Source: Ruminococcaceae bacterium UBA1865
GTDB taxonomy: Bacteria; Bacillota; Clostridia; Oscillospirales; Acutalibacteraceae
Direction: 5' to 3'
Length of the DNA: 7,318 nt
Assembly: GCA_002338255.1 (NCBI GenBank)
Contig: DDHX01000064.1
Coordinates: forward strand, 4,861 to 12,178
The notes below the pieces were generated by a model that made no database searches, was not told the origin of the DNA, and worked only from the letters and a program-made list of their open reading frames with translations. This document shows, piece after piece, positions 1 through 6,808 of the stretch (the stretch's first letter is position 1; every line of letters begins with the position of its first letter). Made by a program: the position numbers and the translations under genes.

Positions 1-1867
1 CAGAAAGGATGCACACACCCACATCGGCAAACACAGCAAGCCACATTGGTGCGAAGCCAATTGCTGCAAGAATGAGGACTACAGCTTTAACAGCAAGTGC
101 AAAGATAATATTCGACCGGATTACGATCATTGCATGGCGGGCAATGCGAATCGCTGAGGCAAGCTTTGAAGGTTTGTCAAGAGTCAATACCACATCGGAT
201 GCTTCAATTGCCGCGTCAGTGCCGAACCCCATCGCAACACCGCAGTCCGAAGCCGCCAGCACAGGGGCATCGTTGATACCGTCGCCAACAAAAATTGTTC
301 GGCCGCTTTCTGCACGGATTTTTTCCATCATATCGACTTTTTCATTCGGCAGCAACGCGGCGTGGTATTCACTAATGCCACATTTCTCTGCAGCCGCCTT
401 GGCCGAATTCTCATTATCACCGGTCAGCATGACAATGCGATTGATATTCAGTTCCCTCAGCAGCTTAACGCCTTCAGCAGCATCCGGCTTTGGCATATCA
501 CTGAGCTCAATACTTCCCTCAAGGCTGCCTTCTATGGCAATATAAATGGAAGCCGGAGAAACGGCGCTCATATCGATGCCGTTGTCCTGCAACAGATTTT
601 TACGGCCGCAGAGCACTTTTTTACCTTCTATTTCACCGGTAACGCCGTGTCCTGGAACCTCCACTGCATTGTTGACGGCAAAGGTTTCTGTTCCGTTCGC
701 GGCCTTTATGATTGCTTTGGCTGCGGGATGTGCGCTGTATTGTTCAATAGACGCTGCAATTTTCAACAGCTCATTTTCACCCATACCGTTTAGAACATTA
801 ATTTTACTTACACTTAACTCGCCGCTTGTCAGCGTGCCGGTTTTGTCAAACACAACCGCATCCGCACGGCTCAATGCCTCCAAATACTTGCCGCCTTTAA
901 TCAGTACACCGTTTGTGCTTTCCGCACCAATTCCCGCGTAAAATCCAAGCGGTACGGCAATGACTAGCGCGCACGGGCAGGATGCTACTAAAAAAACCAT
1001 TGCACGATAAAGCCAGACTCTAAAATCCCCCAGGCCAAAAAGAGGGGGCAAAATCATGAGTAAAACCGCTAAAATGATAACGGCCGGAGTATAAATTTCA
1101 GCAAATCGTGTAATCAGCTTTTCCGCTTGACCCTTGCGCGCCGAAGCGGATTCTACCATGGAAATTATTCTTGAAGCTGCTGAATTCTGAAAATTGTTAG
1201 TTACTTCGATGGTGAGCGGCCCTTGTTCGTTCATCATGCCGGACATTACATTTGTACCCGCGGCTGCGTCAATAGGTACGCTTTCCCCGGTCAGCGCAGA
1301 AGAATTGAGTGATGAATTACCCATTCGCACAATGCCATCAAGAGGGACTCTTTCAAATGGATGGACCAGAACAGTGTCGCCAATCTTAACTTCTTCGGCA
1401 TGAACAAGCTCCTCAGTGCCATCCACAATCCTGCGTGCCGTGTCGGGCCGTATTTCTGCGAGTTTTTCAATGCTTGCACGCGATTTATCAATTGCCTTGT
1501 CTTCAAGTATTTCTCCTAAGCTGAAAAGAATGGCCACCATCGCAGCCTCCGAATATTGAGCGAGGCAGAATGCGGCAATTACCGCGATGGACATCAGTGT
1601 AGTTTCATTTAGCTTAAGTTTAAGTAATGCCTTAAAACCGTCTATAAAAACCCGCCAGCCTGCCAAAATAATGGAAGCACCAAAACAGCCTGCCAAAATA
1701 ATTGAAGGCATGTGAAAAACGTGCTCCAAAATGACACCGGTTAAAAATAATAAAATGGAAACAATGGTTCCTATTGCGGAGAGTTTGGAATTTTCCGTTT
1801 CTTCATTGCCTCCGCAATGACCGCATCCGCAATGGTCGCACTCGCAGTACAGTTCCTCTTCATGCAT
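1..1867 (-). CDS. cadA: Zn/Cd/Pb-exporting P1B-type ATPase, C-terminus cut by the window edge
   Basis: This is an integral membrane pump that uses ATP to export soft divalent metals (Cd, Zn, Pb). The reading frame is open for 622 codons from ATG at 1867 to the left edge. Seen in order: a short Cys/His-rich N-terminus (CECDHCGCGHCGG, residues 8-20) instead of an HMA domain; membrane segments at about 28-50, 53-75 and 80-120; the actuator TGES at 193-196; the metal-site CPC at 297-299; the phosphorylation motif DKTGTLT at 341-347; HP at 380-381; TGDN at 482-485; GDGINDAP at 528-535. The last visible residues (MWLAVFADVGVCILS) match the final membrane helix of the family, so perhaps only 15-30 residues are missing. 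CPC together with the CadC neighbour favours Zn/Cd/Pb over Cu, which usually needs CopY/CsoR regulation. The start overlaps the cadC stop (ATGCATGA) and has GGAGGG eight bases upstream, so translation is probably coupled. Exact metal preference is inferred. Confidence 0.95.
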   Translation of the reverse strand, partial: MHEEELYCECDHCGCGHCGGNEETENSKLSAIGTIVSILLFLTGVILEHVFHMPSIILAGCFGASIILAGWRVFIDGFKALLKLKLNETTLMSIAVIAAFCLAQYSEAAMVAILFSLGEILEDKAIDKSRASIEKLAEIRPDTARRIVDGTEELVHAEEVKIGDTVLVHPFERVPLDGIVRMGNSSLNSSALTGESVPIDAAAGTNVMSGMMNEQGPLTIEVTNNFQNSAASRIISMVESASARKGQAEKLITRFAEIYTPAVIILAVLLMILPPLFGLGDFRVWLYRAMVFLVASCPCALVIAVPLGFYAGIGAESTNGVLIKGGKYLEALSRADAVVFDKTGTLTSGELSVSKINVLNGMGENELLKIAASIEQYSAHPAAKAIIKAANGTETFAVNNAVEVPGHGVTGEIEGKKVLCGRKNLLQDNGIDMSAVSPASIYIAIEGSLEGSIELSDMPKPDAAEGVKLLRELNINRIVMLTGDNENSAKAAAEKCGISEYHAALLPNEKVDMMEKIRAESGRTIFVGDGINDAPVLAASDCGVAMGFGTDAAIEASDVVLTLDKPSKLASAIRIARHAMIVIRSNIIFALAVKAVVLILAAIGFAPMWLAVFADVGVCILS

Positions 1868-2231
1868 TGTGTTTTCCCTCCGTTACGTGATTTAATCCCT
1901 GCTCAAATATGAGCCGAACATGTTCATCATCCAGTGAATAAAATGAAGATTTTCCATCGCGCCTTACCCGCACAAGATGGGTATTCCTCAGGAGCCGGAG
2001 CTGATGCGAAATGGCGGATTGCCCCATGCCCAAAATTTCTGCGATATCGCAGACGCAAAGTTCATTGTCGAGCAGTGCGCAAATAATTCTGATCCTTGTG
2101 GTATCACCAAAAACCTTAAAAAGTTCAGCGAGCGAGAAGAGTGTATCCAAATCCTGCATGCTTTTCAGTGATTTTTCTACCAGATTTTTGTGTACACATT
2201 TTTCCTCACAGATGTCGATAGTCTCATCCAT
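1860..2231 (-). CDS. cadC: CadC-type ArsR/SmtB metal-sensing transcriptional repressor
   Basis: This cytoplasmic winged-helix repressor should release DNA when Cd, Pb or Zn binds, switching on itself and cadA. With the start used here it is 123 residues, the usual CadC size. Both known CadC metal sites are complete: the four-cysteine Cd/Pb site (C8, C12, C59, C61; the last two in ELCVCD) and the helix-5 zinc site (D102, H104, H115, E118, spacing D-x-H-x10-H-x2-E). The recognition helix is around residues 69-84 (MGQSAISHQLRLLRNT). As I recall the numbering of plasmid pI258 CadC, every ligand is displaced by one residue. I chose ATG at 2231 because GAGGTGA lies five bases before it. An in-frame ATG at 2264 would add 11 residues, lacks such a site and falls inside the proposed operator. 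The stop overlaps the cadA start by 8 bases. Confidence 0.93.
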   Translation of the reverse strand: MDETIDICEEKCVHKNLVEKSLKSMQDLDTLFSLAELFKVFGDTTRIRIICALLDNELCVCDIAEILGMGQSAISHQLRLLRNTHLVRVRRDGKSSFYSLDDEHVRLIFEQGLNHVTEGKHNA

Positions 2232-2236
2232 TATAA

Positions 2237-2243
2237 TCACCTC
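2237..2243 (-). promoter_or_regulatory. Ribosome binding site that fixes the cadC start
   Basis: On the minus strand the sequence reads GAGGTGA, then five bases, then ATG at 2231. This selects the 123-residue form of CadC over a longer in-frame alternative beginning at 2264. Confidence 0.85.
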
Positions 2244-2249
2244 ATTTCC

Positions 2250-2271
2250 TGAACATATGATCATGTATTCA
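2250..2271. promoter_or_regulatory. Candidate CadC operator
   Basis: Two 11-base halves, TGAACATATGA and TCATGTATTCA, form a near-perfect palindrome: 18 of 22 positions pair symmetrically, and the outer arms TGAA/TTCA are intact. ArsR/SmtB-family repressors typically bind imperfect 12-2-12 style dyads with TGAA/TTCA-like arms. The site lies between the predicted promoter and the cadC ribosome binding site, where binding would block transcription of cadC-cadA. That CadC binds here is inferred from position and symmetry. Confidence 0.75.
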
Positions 2272-2283
2272 TACGTCTTGATT

Positions 2284-2312
2284 ATTATATGTTATTTCAC
2301 CTGATTTTGCAA
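2284..2312 (-). promoter_or_regulatory. Promoter of the cadC-cadA operon
   Basis: Read on the minus strand, the -35 box is TTGCAA (2312-2307), the spacer is 17 bp, and the -10 box is a perfect TATAAT (2289-2284). Transcription would start near 2277, just before the proposed CadC operator. This is a standard vegetative sigma-factor arrangement. The start site is predicted only. Confidence 0.7.
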
Positions 2313-2369
2313 CCTAATATTGAAATATTTACCTTCTTAAAATAACGAGGTTGTTTTTTGAAAGGTTGC

Positions 2370-2398
2370 TTGACAAGAATATTCGACATAGATATTAA
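2370..2398 (+). promoter_or_regulatory. Promoter-like sequence P1 facing oppB
   Basis: A perfect TTGACA (2370-2375), a 17-bp spacer and TATTAA (2393-2398) make this the best -35 box in the window. Transcription would start near 2405, about 350 bases before oppB, so the product would be a long leader or a separate short RNA ending at the hairpin at 2549-2588. Confidence 0.6.
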
Positions 2399-2503
2399 GG
2401 GTAAATAAAAAACTATACTTTATCAAAGAATAATTAATTTGCAACAATAGAATATTTTAGATGCAAATTATGGCCGCATTAAAGATTTATTTATTCATAA
2501 AAC

Positions 2504-2532
2504 TTGTATTTTGAATAAATAGTTGCTATAAT
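2504..2532 (+). promoter_or_regulatory. Weaker promoter-like sequence P2 in front of the hairpin
   Basis: TTGTAT (2504-2509), a 17-bp spacer and a perfect TATAAT (2527-2532). The -35 box matches consensus at only three positions. A transcript starting near 2540 would carry the 2549-2588 hairpin almost at its 5' end. Confidence 0.4.
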
Positions 2533-2548
2533 ATTGCAATAGGATTAT

Positions 2549-2588
2549 CCTTGTAGGACACATTCGATGCTGAATGTGTCCTACAAGG
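2549..2588. repeat. Perfect 17-bp inverted repeat (hairpin) with a six-base loop
   Basis: The left arm CCTTGTAGGACACATTC (2549-2565) is exactly complementary to the right arm at 2572-2588, with loop GATGCT between them. On the plus strand the stem is followed by CTTTTG, a short and weak U-tract, so it could be an inefficient terminator or attenuator. On the minus strand there is no T-run. The perfect match of the arms would also suit a DNA-binding site or a remnant of a small mobile element. No transposase or target-site duplication is visible. Confidence 0.9.
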
Positions 2589-2614
2589 CTTTTGCAACGC
2601 ATCACTATATTATG

Positions 2615-2643
2615 TTGAATTGGAACTGTATTCGTGATATAAT
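2615..2643 (+). promoter_or_regulatory. Likely promoter P3 of the opp operon
   Basis: TTGAAT (2615-2620), a 17-bp spacer and a perfect TATAAT (2638-2643). Transcription would begin near 2650, leaving a leader of about 100 bases before oppB. It is the nearest well-formed promoter to oppB and lies downstream of the hairpin, so it would not be affected by termination there. Confidence 0.6.
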
Positions 2644-2739
2644 TGTCGAATATTAGCGCATTTTAAAGGAACTTGTCACGTTGATACAGGCTGTTACGAA
2701 CATAATGTTTTTTGCGCTTTTTTATTCCGGAAGAATTTT

Positions 2740-2745
2740 AAGGAG
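2740..2745 (+). promoter_or_regulatory. Ribosome binding site that fixes the oppB start
   Basis: AAGGAG is followed by eight bases and then GTG at 2754. The in-frame GTG at 2745 overlaps this site and therefore cannot use it, so 2754 is the better start. Confidence 0.8.
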
Positions 2746-2753
2746 TGGCTACA

Positions 2754-3671
2754 GTGACAAAGTATGTGATAAAACGTATCGGGTATGCGTTTTTGACAAT
2801 CTTTCTGATTTCGGTTATTACGTTTTCATTAATGAACATGATTCCTGGCGGGCCTTTTTTGAGTGAAAAGGCGGTTTCACCGGCTACGACTGCGGCACTG
2901 AATAAAAAGTATGGCCTTGACAAACCAAAGTATATGCAGTACATCAGCTATATGGGAAATTTGCTTCAGGGTGATTTTGGACTTTCCCTTAAGCAAACAG
3001 GAAGAACAGCAAATGATATTATTTTTTCCACATTCCCGGTATCGGCCAGATTAGGCGGAATTTCAATCATAGTCGCACTGATTTTAGGAATTACCATGGG
3101 ATCGGTTGCCGCTTTGAACAGAGGGAAGTGGGGCGACAGTGTTTTAATGGTGGTTTCCACGCTCGGTATTGCAGTGCCTTCTTTTGTTGTGGCGACATTC
3201 TTAATGATGTTTTTTGGTGTGAATCTTCGCTGGTTACCGACGATGGGCCTTAAAACCCCACTGCACTATATCCTGCCGGTTGCGACACTTGCATTTTATC
3301 CAATGGCATACATTACGCGTCTGATGCGCTCAAGTATGCTTGACGCTTTAAATCAGGATTACATCAGAACCGCGCGGGCAAAAGGGGTAGGGAAATTCTC
3401 AATGCTATTTAAACATGCAATGAGAAATGCGATTATTCCAATTATTACTTATGTTGGCCCGTTGCTTGCTTACACTGTGACGGGAAGTTTTGTTGTCGAA
3501 AAAATCTTTACGATTCCCGGCCTTGGCAGAGAATTTATCAATTGTATCACCGGTCGCGATTATCCGATGGTGATGAGCACTACGATTTTTCTGGCGATAC
3601 TGCTTGTGTTTATGAATGTAATTGTTGATATTGCCTACAAGCTGGTTGACCCGAGAATCAAATTAAAGTAA
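2754..3671 (+). CDS. oppB: Oligopeptide ABC transporter permease, OppB/DppB type
   Basis: This inner-membrane permease forms half of the peptide channel, pairing with OppC. At 305 residues it is normal for the family. It begins MTKYVIKRIGYAF, the typical OppB opening, with the first membrane helix at about 8-28. A long external segment follows (roughly 30-95, including GDFGLSLKQ), then five more predicted helices between about 97 and 297. The cytoplasmic coupling (EAA) loop begins at D202 (DYIRTARAKGVG) and should contact the ATPase subunits. The C-terminus, DPRIKLK, is also characteristic. GTG at 2754 was chosen on its ribosome binding site. It is the first gene of the opp operon, 21 bases before oppC. 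Sequence alone does not separate oligopeptide, dipeptide and nickel transport; the peptide assignment rests on the whole operon. Confidence 0.93.
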   Translation: MTKYVIKRIGYAFLTIFLISVITFSLMNMIPGGPFLSEKAVSPATTAALNKKYGLDKPKYMQYISYMGNLLQGDFGLSLKQTGRTANDIIFSTFPVSARLGGISIIVALILGITMGSVAALNRGKWGDSVLMVVSTLGIAVPSFVVATFLMMFFGVNLRWLPTMGLKTPLHYILPVATLAFYPMAYITRLMRSSMLDALNQDYIRTARAKGVGKFSMLFKHAMRNAIIPIITYVGPLLAYTVTGSFVVEKIFTIPGLGREFINCITGRDYPMVMSTTIFLAILLVFMNVIVDIAYKLVDPRIKLK

Positions 3672-3692
3672 GAAAGGCGGGAAGAAAATTAA

Positions 3693-4751
3693 ATGAAAGA
3701 TATTCAATTAAAAGCAAATCCATTCAGTATGCAGTTGAATGCAGAAGATTTTTTACCTGCCAGCTCTGCAGAAAAAGAACAATTAAATGTAATGCGGGAA
3801 AGCACAACATATTGGAAGGATGCAATGCATCGCTTCAGCCAAAATAAAGTGGCGATGGTCGCGTTCGTCGTAATCATCATTGTTATGTTTTTGGCGTTTG
3901 TTGTTCCAAGTTTTTACCCTTATCAATATGATCAGCAGATCCGTGGAAGTGAAGATTTGCGCCCTATGCAATATTCCCAGACCGAGCAGCAAACAATAGC
4001 TGCGGGCAAAAGTGTGTTTCCACATATTTTTGGTACTGATAAGTTTGGACGGGACCTTGGTATCCGTGTTTTGCTTGGTTCAAAAATTTCATTGCTGGTC
4101 GGTTTAGTAGCAAGTGCCCTTGTTCTTTTAATAGGTTCCGTTTACGGTTCTATTGCCGGATATTTCGGTGGCAAGGTTGATTTGGTTATGATGCGTATTG
4201 TAGATATCATTTACTCGGTACCGGATATGCTGATTATCATTCTGTTGCAGGTGTCACTGAAAGAACCGCTAAACAATTTGATTGCAAACAATCCCGCTTT
4301 TGCCGGTCTGCAAACGGTCGGCGTCGGGTTAATCAGTATTTTTATTACATTCAGCCTGCTGTATTGGGTTGGAATGGCTCGTATCGTGCGCGGCCAGATT
4401 ATGTCGCTGAAAGAGCAAGAGTTTGTTACGGCGGCAAGAGCCCTGGGTGCTTCAAACGGAAGAATTATTCGGAAACATCTGCTTCCAAACTGTCTTGGAA
4501 CTTTGATTGTTATGACAACCTTGCAGATTCCGTCGGCAATCTTTACCGAAGCATTTCTGAGTTTCCTCGGACTGGGTGTTGCGGTACCAATGGCGAGTCT
4601 TGGCTCGCTGGCTTCCGAGGCAGTCGGCGGCATCACATCCTTCGCTTACCGTCTTGTCGTTCCTTCAGTTGCAATCAGTTTAATTATTTTATCATTCAAT
4701 CTTTTTGGCGACGGGCTGAGAGATGCGTTTGATCCAAAGTTAAAGAAATAG
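3693..4751 (+). CDS. oppC: Oligopeptide ABC transporter permease, OppC/DppC type
   Basis: This is the second membrane subunit of the peptide channel. The 352-residue protein is slightly long for OppC, owing to a cytoplasmic N-terminal tail of about 50 residues before the first helix (about 53-74). The family signature HIFGTDKFGRDLGIRVLLG follows the first external loop, then five further predicted helices. The EAA coupling loop starts at E241 (EQEFVTAARALGAS), and the protein ends DAFDPKLKK, as OppC proteins do. The ribosome binding site is poor: AAAGGCGGG lies 11-20 bases before ATG, so coupling to oppB translation 21 bases upstream may matter. The stop codon overlaps the AGGAG that serves oppD. 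Confidence 0.93.
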   Translation: MKDIQLKANPFSMQLNAEDFLPASSAEKEQLNVMRESTTYWKDAMHRFSQNKVAMVAFVVIIIVMFLAFVVPSFYPYQYDQQIRGSEDLRPMQYSQTEQQTIAAGKSVFPHIFGTDKFGRDLGIRVLLGSKISLLVGLVASALVLLIGSVYGSIAGYFGGKVDLVMMRIVDIIYSVPDMLIIILLQVSLKEPLNNLIANNPAFAGLQTVGVGLISIFITFSLLYWVGMARIVRGQIMSLKEQEFVTAARALGASNGRIIRKHLLPNCLGTLIVMTTLQIPSAIFTEAFLSFLGLGVAVPMASLGSLASEAVGGITSFAYRLVVPSVAISLIILSFNLFGDGLRDAFDPKLKK

Positions 4752-4762
4752 GAGATTTGAAA

Positions 4763-5770
4763 ATGAGTTCTAATTGTTTACTTGACATACAAAACCTTCA
4801 AGTTTCCTTTTTTACCCCTGCTGGTGAGGTGAAGGCGGTCAGTGGTGTTTCTTACGCGCTTGACCACGGCGAGGTACTTGGAATTGTTGGAGAATCCGGT
4901 AGCGGAAAAAGTGTTTCCGCATATACACTGATGGGTATTATTGCTGAGCCCGGCAGAATTGTGGGCGGTACAGTAGATTTTAACGGACACCACGTTGACA
5001 AAATGAGCGAAAAAGAGTTTAGAAAAATGCGCGGCAGCGAAGTCAGCATTATTTTTCAGGATCCAATGACTTCGTTAAACCCGGTTTATACCATCGGTAA
5101 CCAACTGACGGAAATGCTCAAACTTCACACAAACAAGAATAAAAAAGAGCGCGAAGCGAAAGCAATTGAGCTTTTGGGGCTTGTTGGAATGAATGAGCCT
5201 GAAAAGCGCATGAAGCAATATCCGCATGAATTTTCAGGCGGTATGCGTCAGAGAGTTATGATCGCAATGGCACTTGCCTGTGAACCGAAACTGCTAATTG
5301 CAGATGAACCGACCACGGCGCTCGACGTAACCATACAGGCTCAGATCTTGGAGCTGATGGTTGAGCTGAAAAAGAAAATTAATATGTCGATTATTATCAT
5401 CACACATGATCTTGGTGTTGTTTCCGATGTTTGTGACCGCATTGCAGTCATGTACGCCGGAAAAATTGTCGAGATTGGCAGTACGGATGATATTTTCTAT
5501 AACCCCAAACACTGTTACACCCTGGGCCTTTTAAACTCCATTCCGAAAATCAATGAGCAGGAGCATGAAAGGCTGATTCCAATTGAAGGAACTACCGTTG
5601 ATTTGTTAAATCCACCGGCGGGCTGCCCGTTTGCTTCCCGTTGCGATCAGTGCATGAAAATCTGTTTGACACAAATGCCGGAGTATACCGATATTTCAGA
5701 AGGACATAAGAGTGCTTGCTGGTTGCTGCAAAAAGAGCAGTTTGAAAATGTAAAGGAGGGTGACAAATAA
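4763..5770 (+). CDS. oppD: Oligopeptide ABC transporter ATP-binding protein, OppD/DppD type
   Basis: This is one of two cytoplasmic ATPases that drive peptide import. The 335 residues carry Walker A GESGSGKS (43-50), a Q-loop ([10 protein letters not shown]), the ABC signature SGGMRQ from S158, Walker B ending at D181-E182, and the H-loop His215. The C-terminal oligopeptide-transporter domain holds cysteines at 288, 294, 301 and 319 in the spacing known to bind an iron-sulfur cluster in some DppD proteins, plus an additional Cys297. The start is ATG at 4763, eight bases after AGGAG. An in-frame TTG at 4757 is too close to that site. It ends one base into oppF (TAATG), with AAGGAGG just before, so the two ATPases should be made in matched amounts. 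Confidence 0.94.
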   Translation: MSSNCLLDIQNLQVSFFTPAGEVKAVSGVSYALDHGEVLGIVGESGSGKSVSAYTLMGIIAEPGRIVGGTVDFNGHHVDKMSEKEFRKMRGSEVSIIFQDPMTSLNPVYTIGNQLTEMLKLHTNKNKKEREAKAIELLGLVGMNEPEKRMKQYPHEFSGGMRQRVMIAMALACEPKLLIADEPTTALDVTIQAQILELMVELKKKINMSIIIITHDLGVVSDVCDRIAVMYAGKIVEIGSTDDIFYNPKHCYTLGLLNSIPKINEQEHERLIPIEGTTVDLLNPPAGCPFASRCDQCMKICLTQMPEYTDISEGHKSACWLLQKEQFENVKEGDK

Positions 5771-6738
5771 TGAGCGAAAAGCTGTTAGAAGTTGAACACC
5801 TCCAACAATACTTCCCGGTAAAGGGCGGTATGTTCAAAACCAATTACGTTCAGGCTGTTGATGACGTAAGCTTTTACATCAATAAGGGCGAAACTTTCGG
5901 CCTTGTTGGGGAAAGCGGCTGCGGAAAAACAACAACCGGAAGAACGATTTTAAGATTATATGAGCCGACTGGCGGTAAAATTATATATGATGGTGTGGAT
6001 GTTACCCATGTTGATTTTGCACCGTACCGCAAAAAAATGCAAATTGTGTTCCAAGATCCTTATGCCTCGCTTGATTCGAGAATGACCGTTGGCGATATTG
6101 TTGGGGAGCCGATTGATATTCACCATATTGCGGCCAACAAAAACGACCGTAATGATCGGATTTTAGCTCTTCTTGAAAGAGTCGGGTTGAACTCCGAACA
6201 TGCAAACCGTTATCCTCATGAGTTTTCCGGCGGACAGCGCCAAAGAATCGGAATTGCCCGCGCGCTTGCTGTCAATCCGGAATTTATTGTATGCGACGAA
6301 CCAATTTCAGCGCTGGATGTTTCCATTCAAGCGCAGGTTGTCAACATGTTTGAGGACTTGCAACAGGAAATGGGTCTTACTTATTTGTTTATTGCTCATG
6401 ACCTTGCAATTGTAAAACACATCAGTAACCGAATTGGCGTTATGTATTTGGGCAAACTGGTAGAACTGGCCGACAGCAACACGCTTTACGCCAATCCGAT
6501 TCATCCTTACACACAAAGTTTGCTTTCATCAATTCCGATTCCGGATCCAAAGGCAAGCCGTTCCAAAAAAAGGATTGTTCTGCAAGGTGATGTTCCGAGT
6601 CCGCTGAATCCGCCTTCGGGCTGCCGGTTCCGTACTCGATGCCCTTACGCAAATGCACACTGCGCCGAGGCAGTTCCTGAATTCAAGGAATATGAAAGCG
6701 GGCATTTTGCCGCCTGCCATCGCATCGGCGAGTTTTAA
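5770..6738 (+). CDS. oppF: Oligopeptide ABC transporter ATP-binding protein, OppF/DppF type
   Basis: This is the second ATPase, expected to pair with OppD beneath the OppBC channel. The 322 residues are normal length. Motifs seen: Walker A GESGCGKT (47-54), Q-loop FQDPYASLD, signature SGGQRQ from S153, Walker B ending D176-E177, and H-loop His210. The C-terminal domain has the four family cysteines C285, C291, C298 and C316 (GCRFRTRC, then AHC, then AAC), which may hold an iron-sulfur cluster as described for DppD relatives. Both nucleotide-binding sites look intact, with no degenerate motif. Translation starts at an ATG overlapping the oppD stop, ten bases after a strong AGGAGG. A 70-base gap containing a hairpin separates it from oppA. 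Confidence 0.94.
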   Translation: MSEKLLEVEHLQQYFPVKGGMFKTNYVQAVDDVSFYINKGETFGLVGESGCGKTTTGRTILRLYEPTGGKIIYDGVDVTHVDFAPYRKKMQIVFQDPYASLDSRMTVGDIVGEPIDIHHIAANKNDRNDRILALLERVGLNSEHANRYPHEFSGGQRQRIGIARALAVNPEFIVCDEPISALDVSIQAQVVNMFEDLQQEMGLTYLFIAHDLAIVKHISNRIGVMYLGKLVELADSNTLYANPIHPYTQSLLSSIPIPDPKASRSKKRIVLQGDVPSPLNPPSGCRFRTRCPYANAHCAEAVPEFKEYESGHFAACHRIGEF

Positions 6739-6741
6739 TTG

Positions 6742-6768
6742 ATTTTAGTCTGCGCAGCAGATTGAAAT
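6742..6768 (+). promoter_or_regulatory. Intercistronic hairpin between oppF and oppA
   Basis: Twelve bases (6742-6753, ATTTTAGTCTGC) can pair with 6757-6768 around a GCA loop. The pairing includes two G-U pairs. No T-run follows; the next bases are purine-rich (AGAAGAAGAG), so this is not a classical terminator. Hairpins at this place can protect or delimit the mRNA so that the binding-protein gene is expressed at a different level from the permease genes. That role is inference. Confidence 0.55.
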
Positions 6769-6808
6769 AGAAGAAGAGAAATTCAGAAATTAAATGGAGG
6801 GATTTATT

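Larger units (their letters stand above)
2272..2753. other. Divergent AT-rich intergenic region between cadC and oppB
   Basis: I see no convincing protein gene in this stretch. It contains the cadC promoter on the minus strand, three plus-strand promoter-like sequences (near 2370, 2504 and 2615), one strong hairpin (2549-2588), an 11-bp inverted repeat (2378-2388 and 2644-2654), three copies of TTTGCAAC (2306, 2438, 2591) and the oppB ribosome binding site. The first 190 bases downstream of 2405 are very AT-rich. For a spacer between two ordinary operons it carries an unusual number of signals. Confidence 0.8.

Noticed and set aside
9..941. Long plus-strand frames across the cadA region
   Set aside because: They lie opposite cadA, whose minus-strand frame carries every P-type ATPase motif. 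The plus-strand translations are low-complexity shadows rich in Ser, Ala and Pro.
2461..2514. A 17-codon frame (MQIMAALKIYLFIKLVF) in the intergenic region
   Set aside because: There is no ribosome binding site before the ATG, and frames this short arise by chance in AT-rich DNA.
2405..2744. Riboswitch, T-box or CodY site in the opp leader
   Set aside because: I looked for a T-box-like conserved core, a known riboswitch core and the AATTTTCWGAAAATT CodY consensus, and found no acceptable match.
2681..2866. A 61-codon plus-strand frame starting at TTG with AAAGGA ten bases upstream, overlapping the oppB start
   Set aside because: It runs 113 bases into oppB in another frame, its second half mirrors oppB codons, the start codon is weak and the product resembles no family I recognise. 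A coupling leader peptide is possible, but support is too thin.
1860..3671. A functional link between the metal operon and the peptide transporter
   Set aside because: The operons diverge, each has its own promoter, and the only clear CadC-type operator is on the cad side. Adjacency alone is not evidence. An Opp-like nickel importer was considered, but the OppA and ATPase features read as peptide type.
4211..4636. A 141-codon minus-strand frame opposite oppC
   Set aside because: It is antisense to a well-supported gene, has no family resemblance and is explained by codon bias of oppC.
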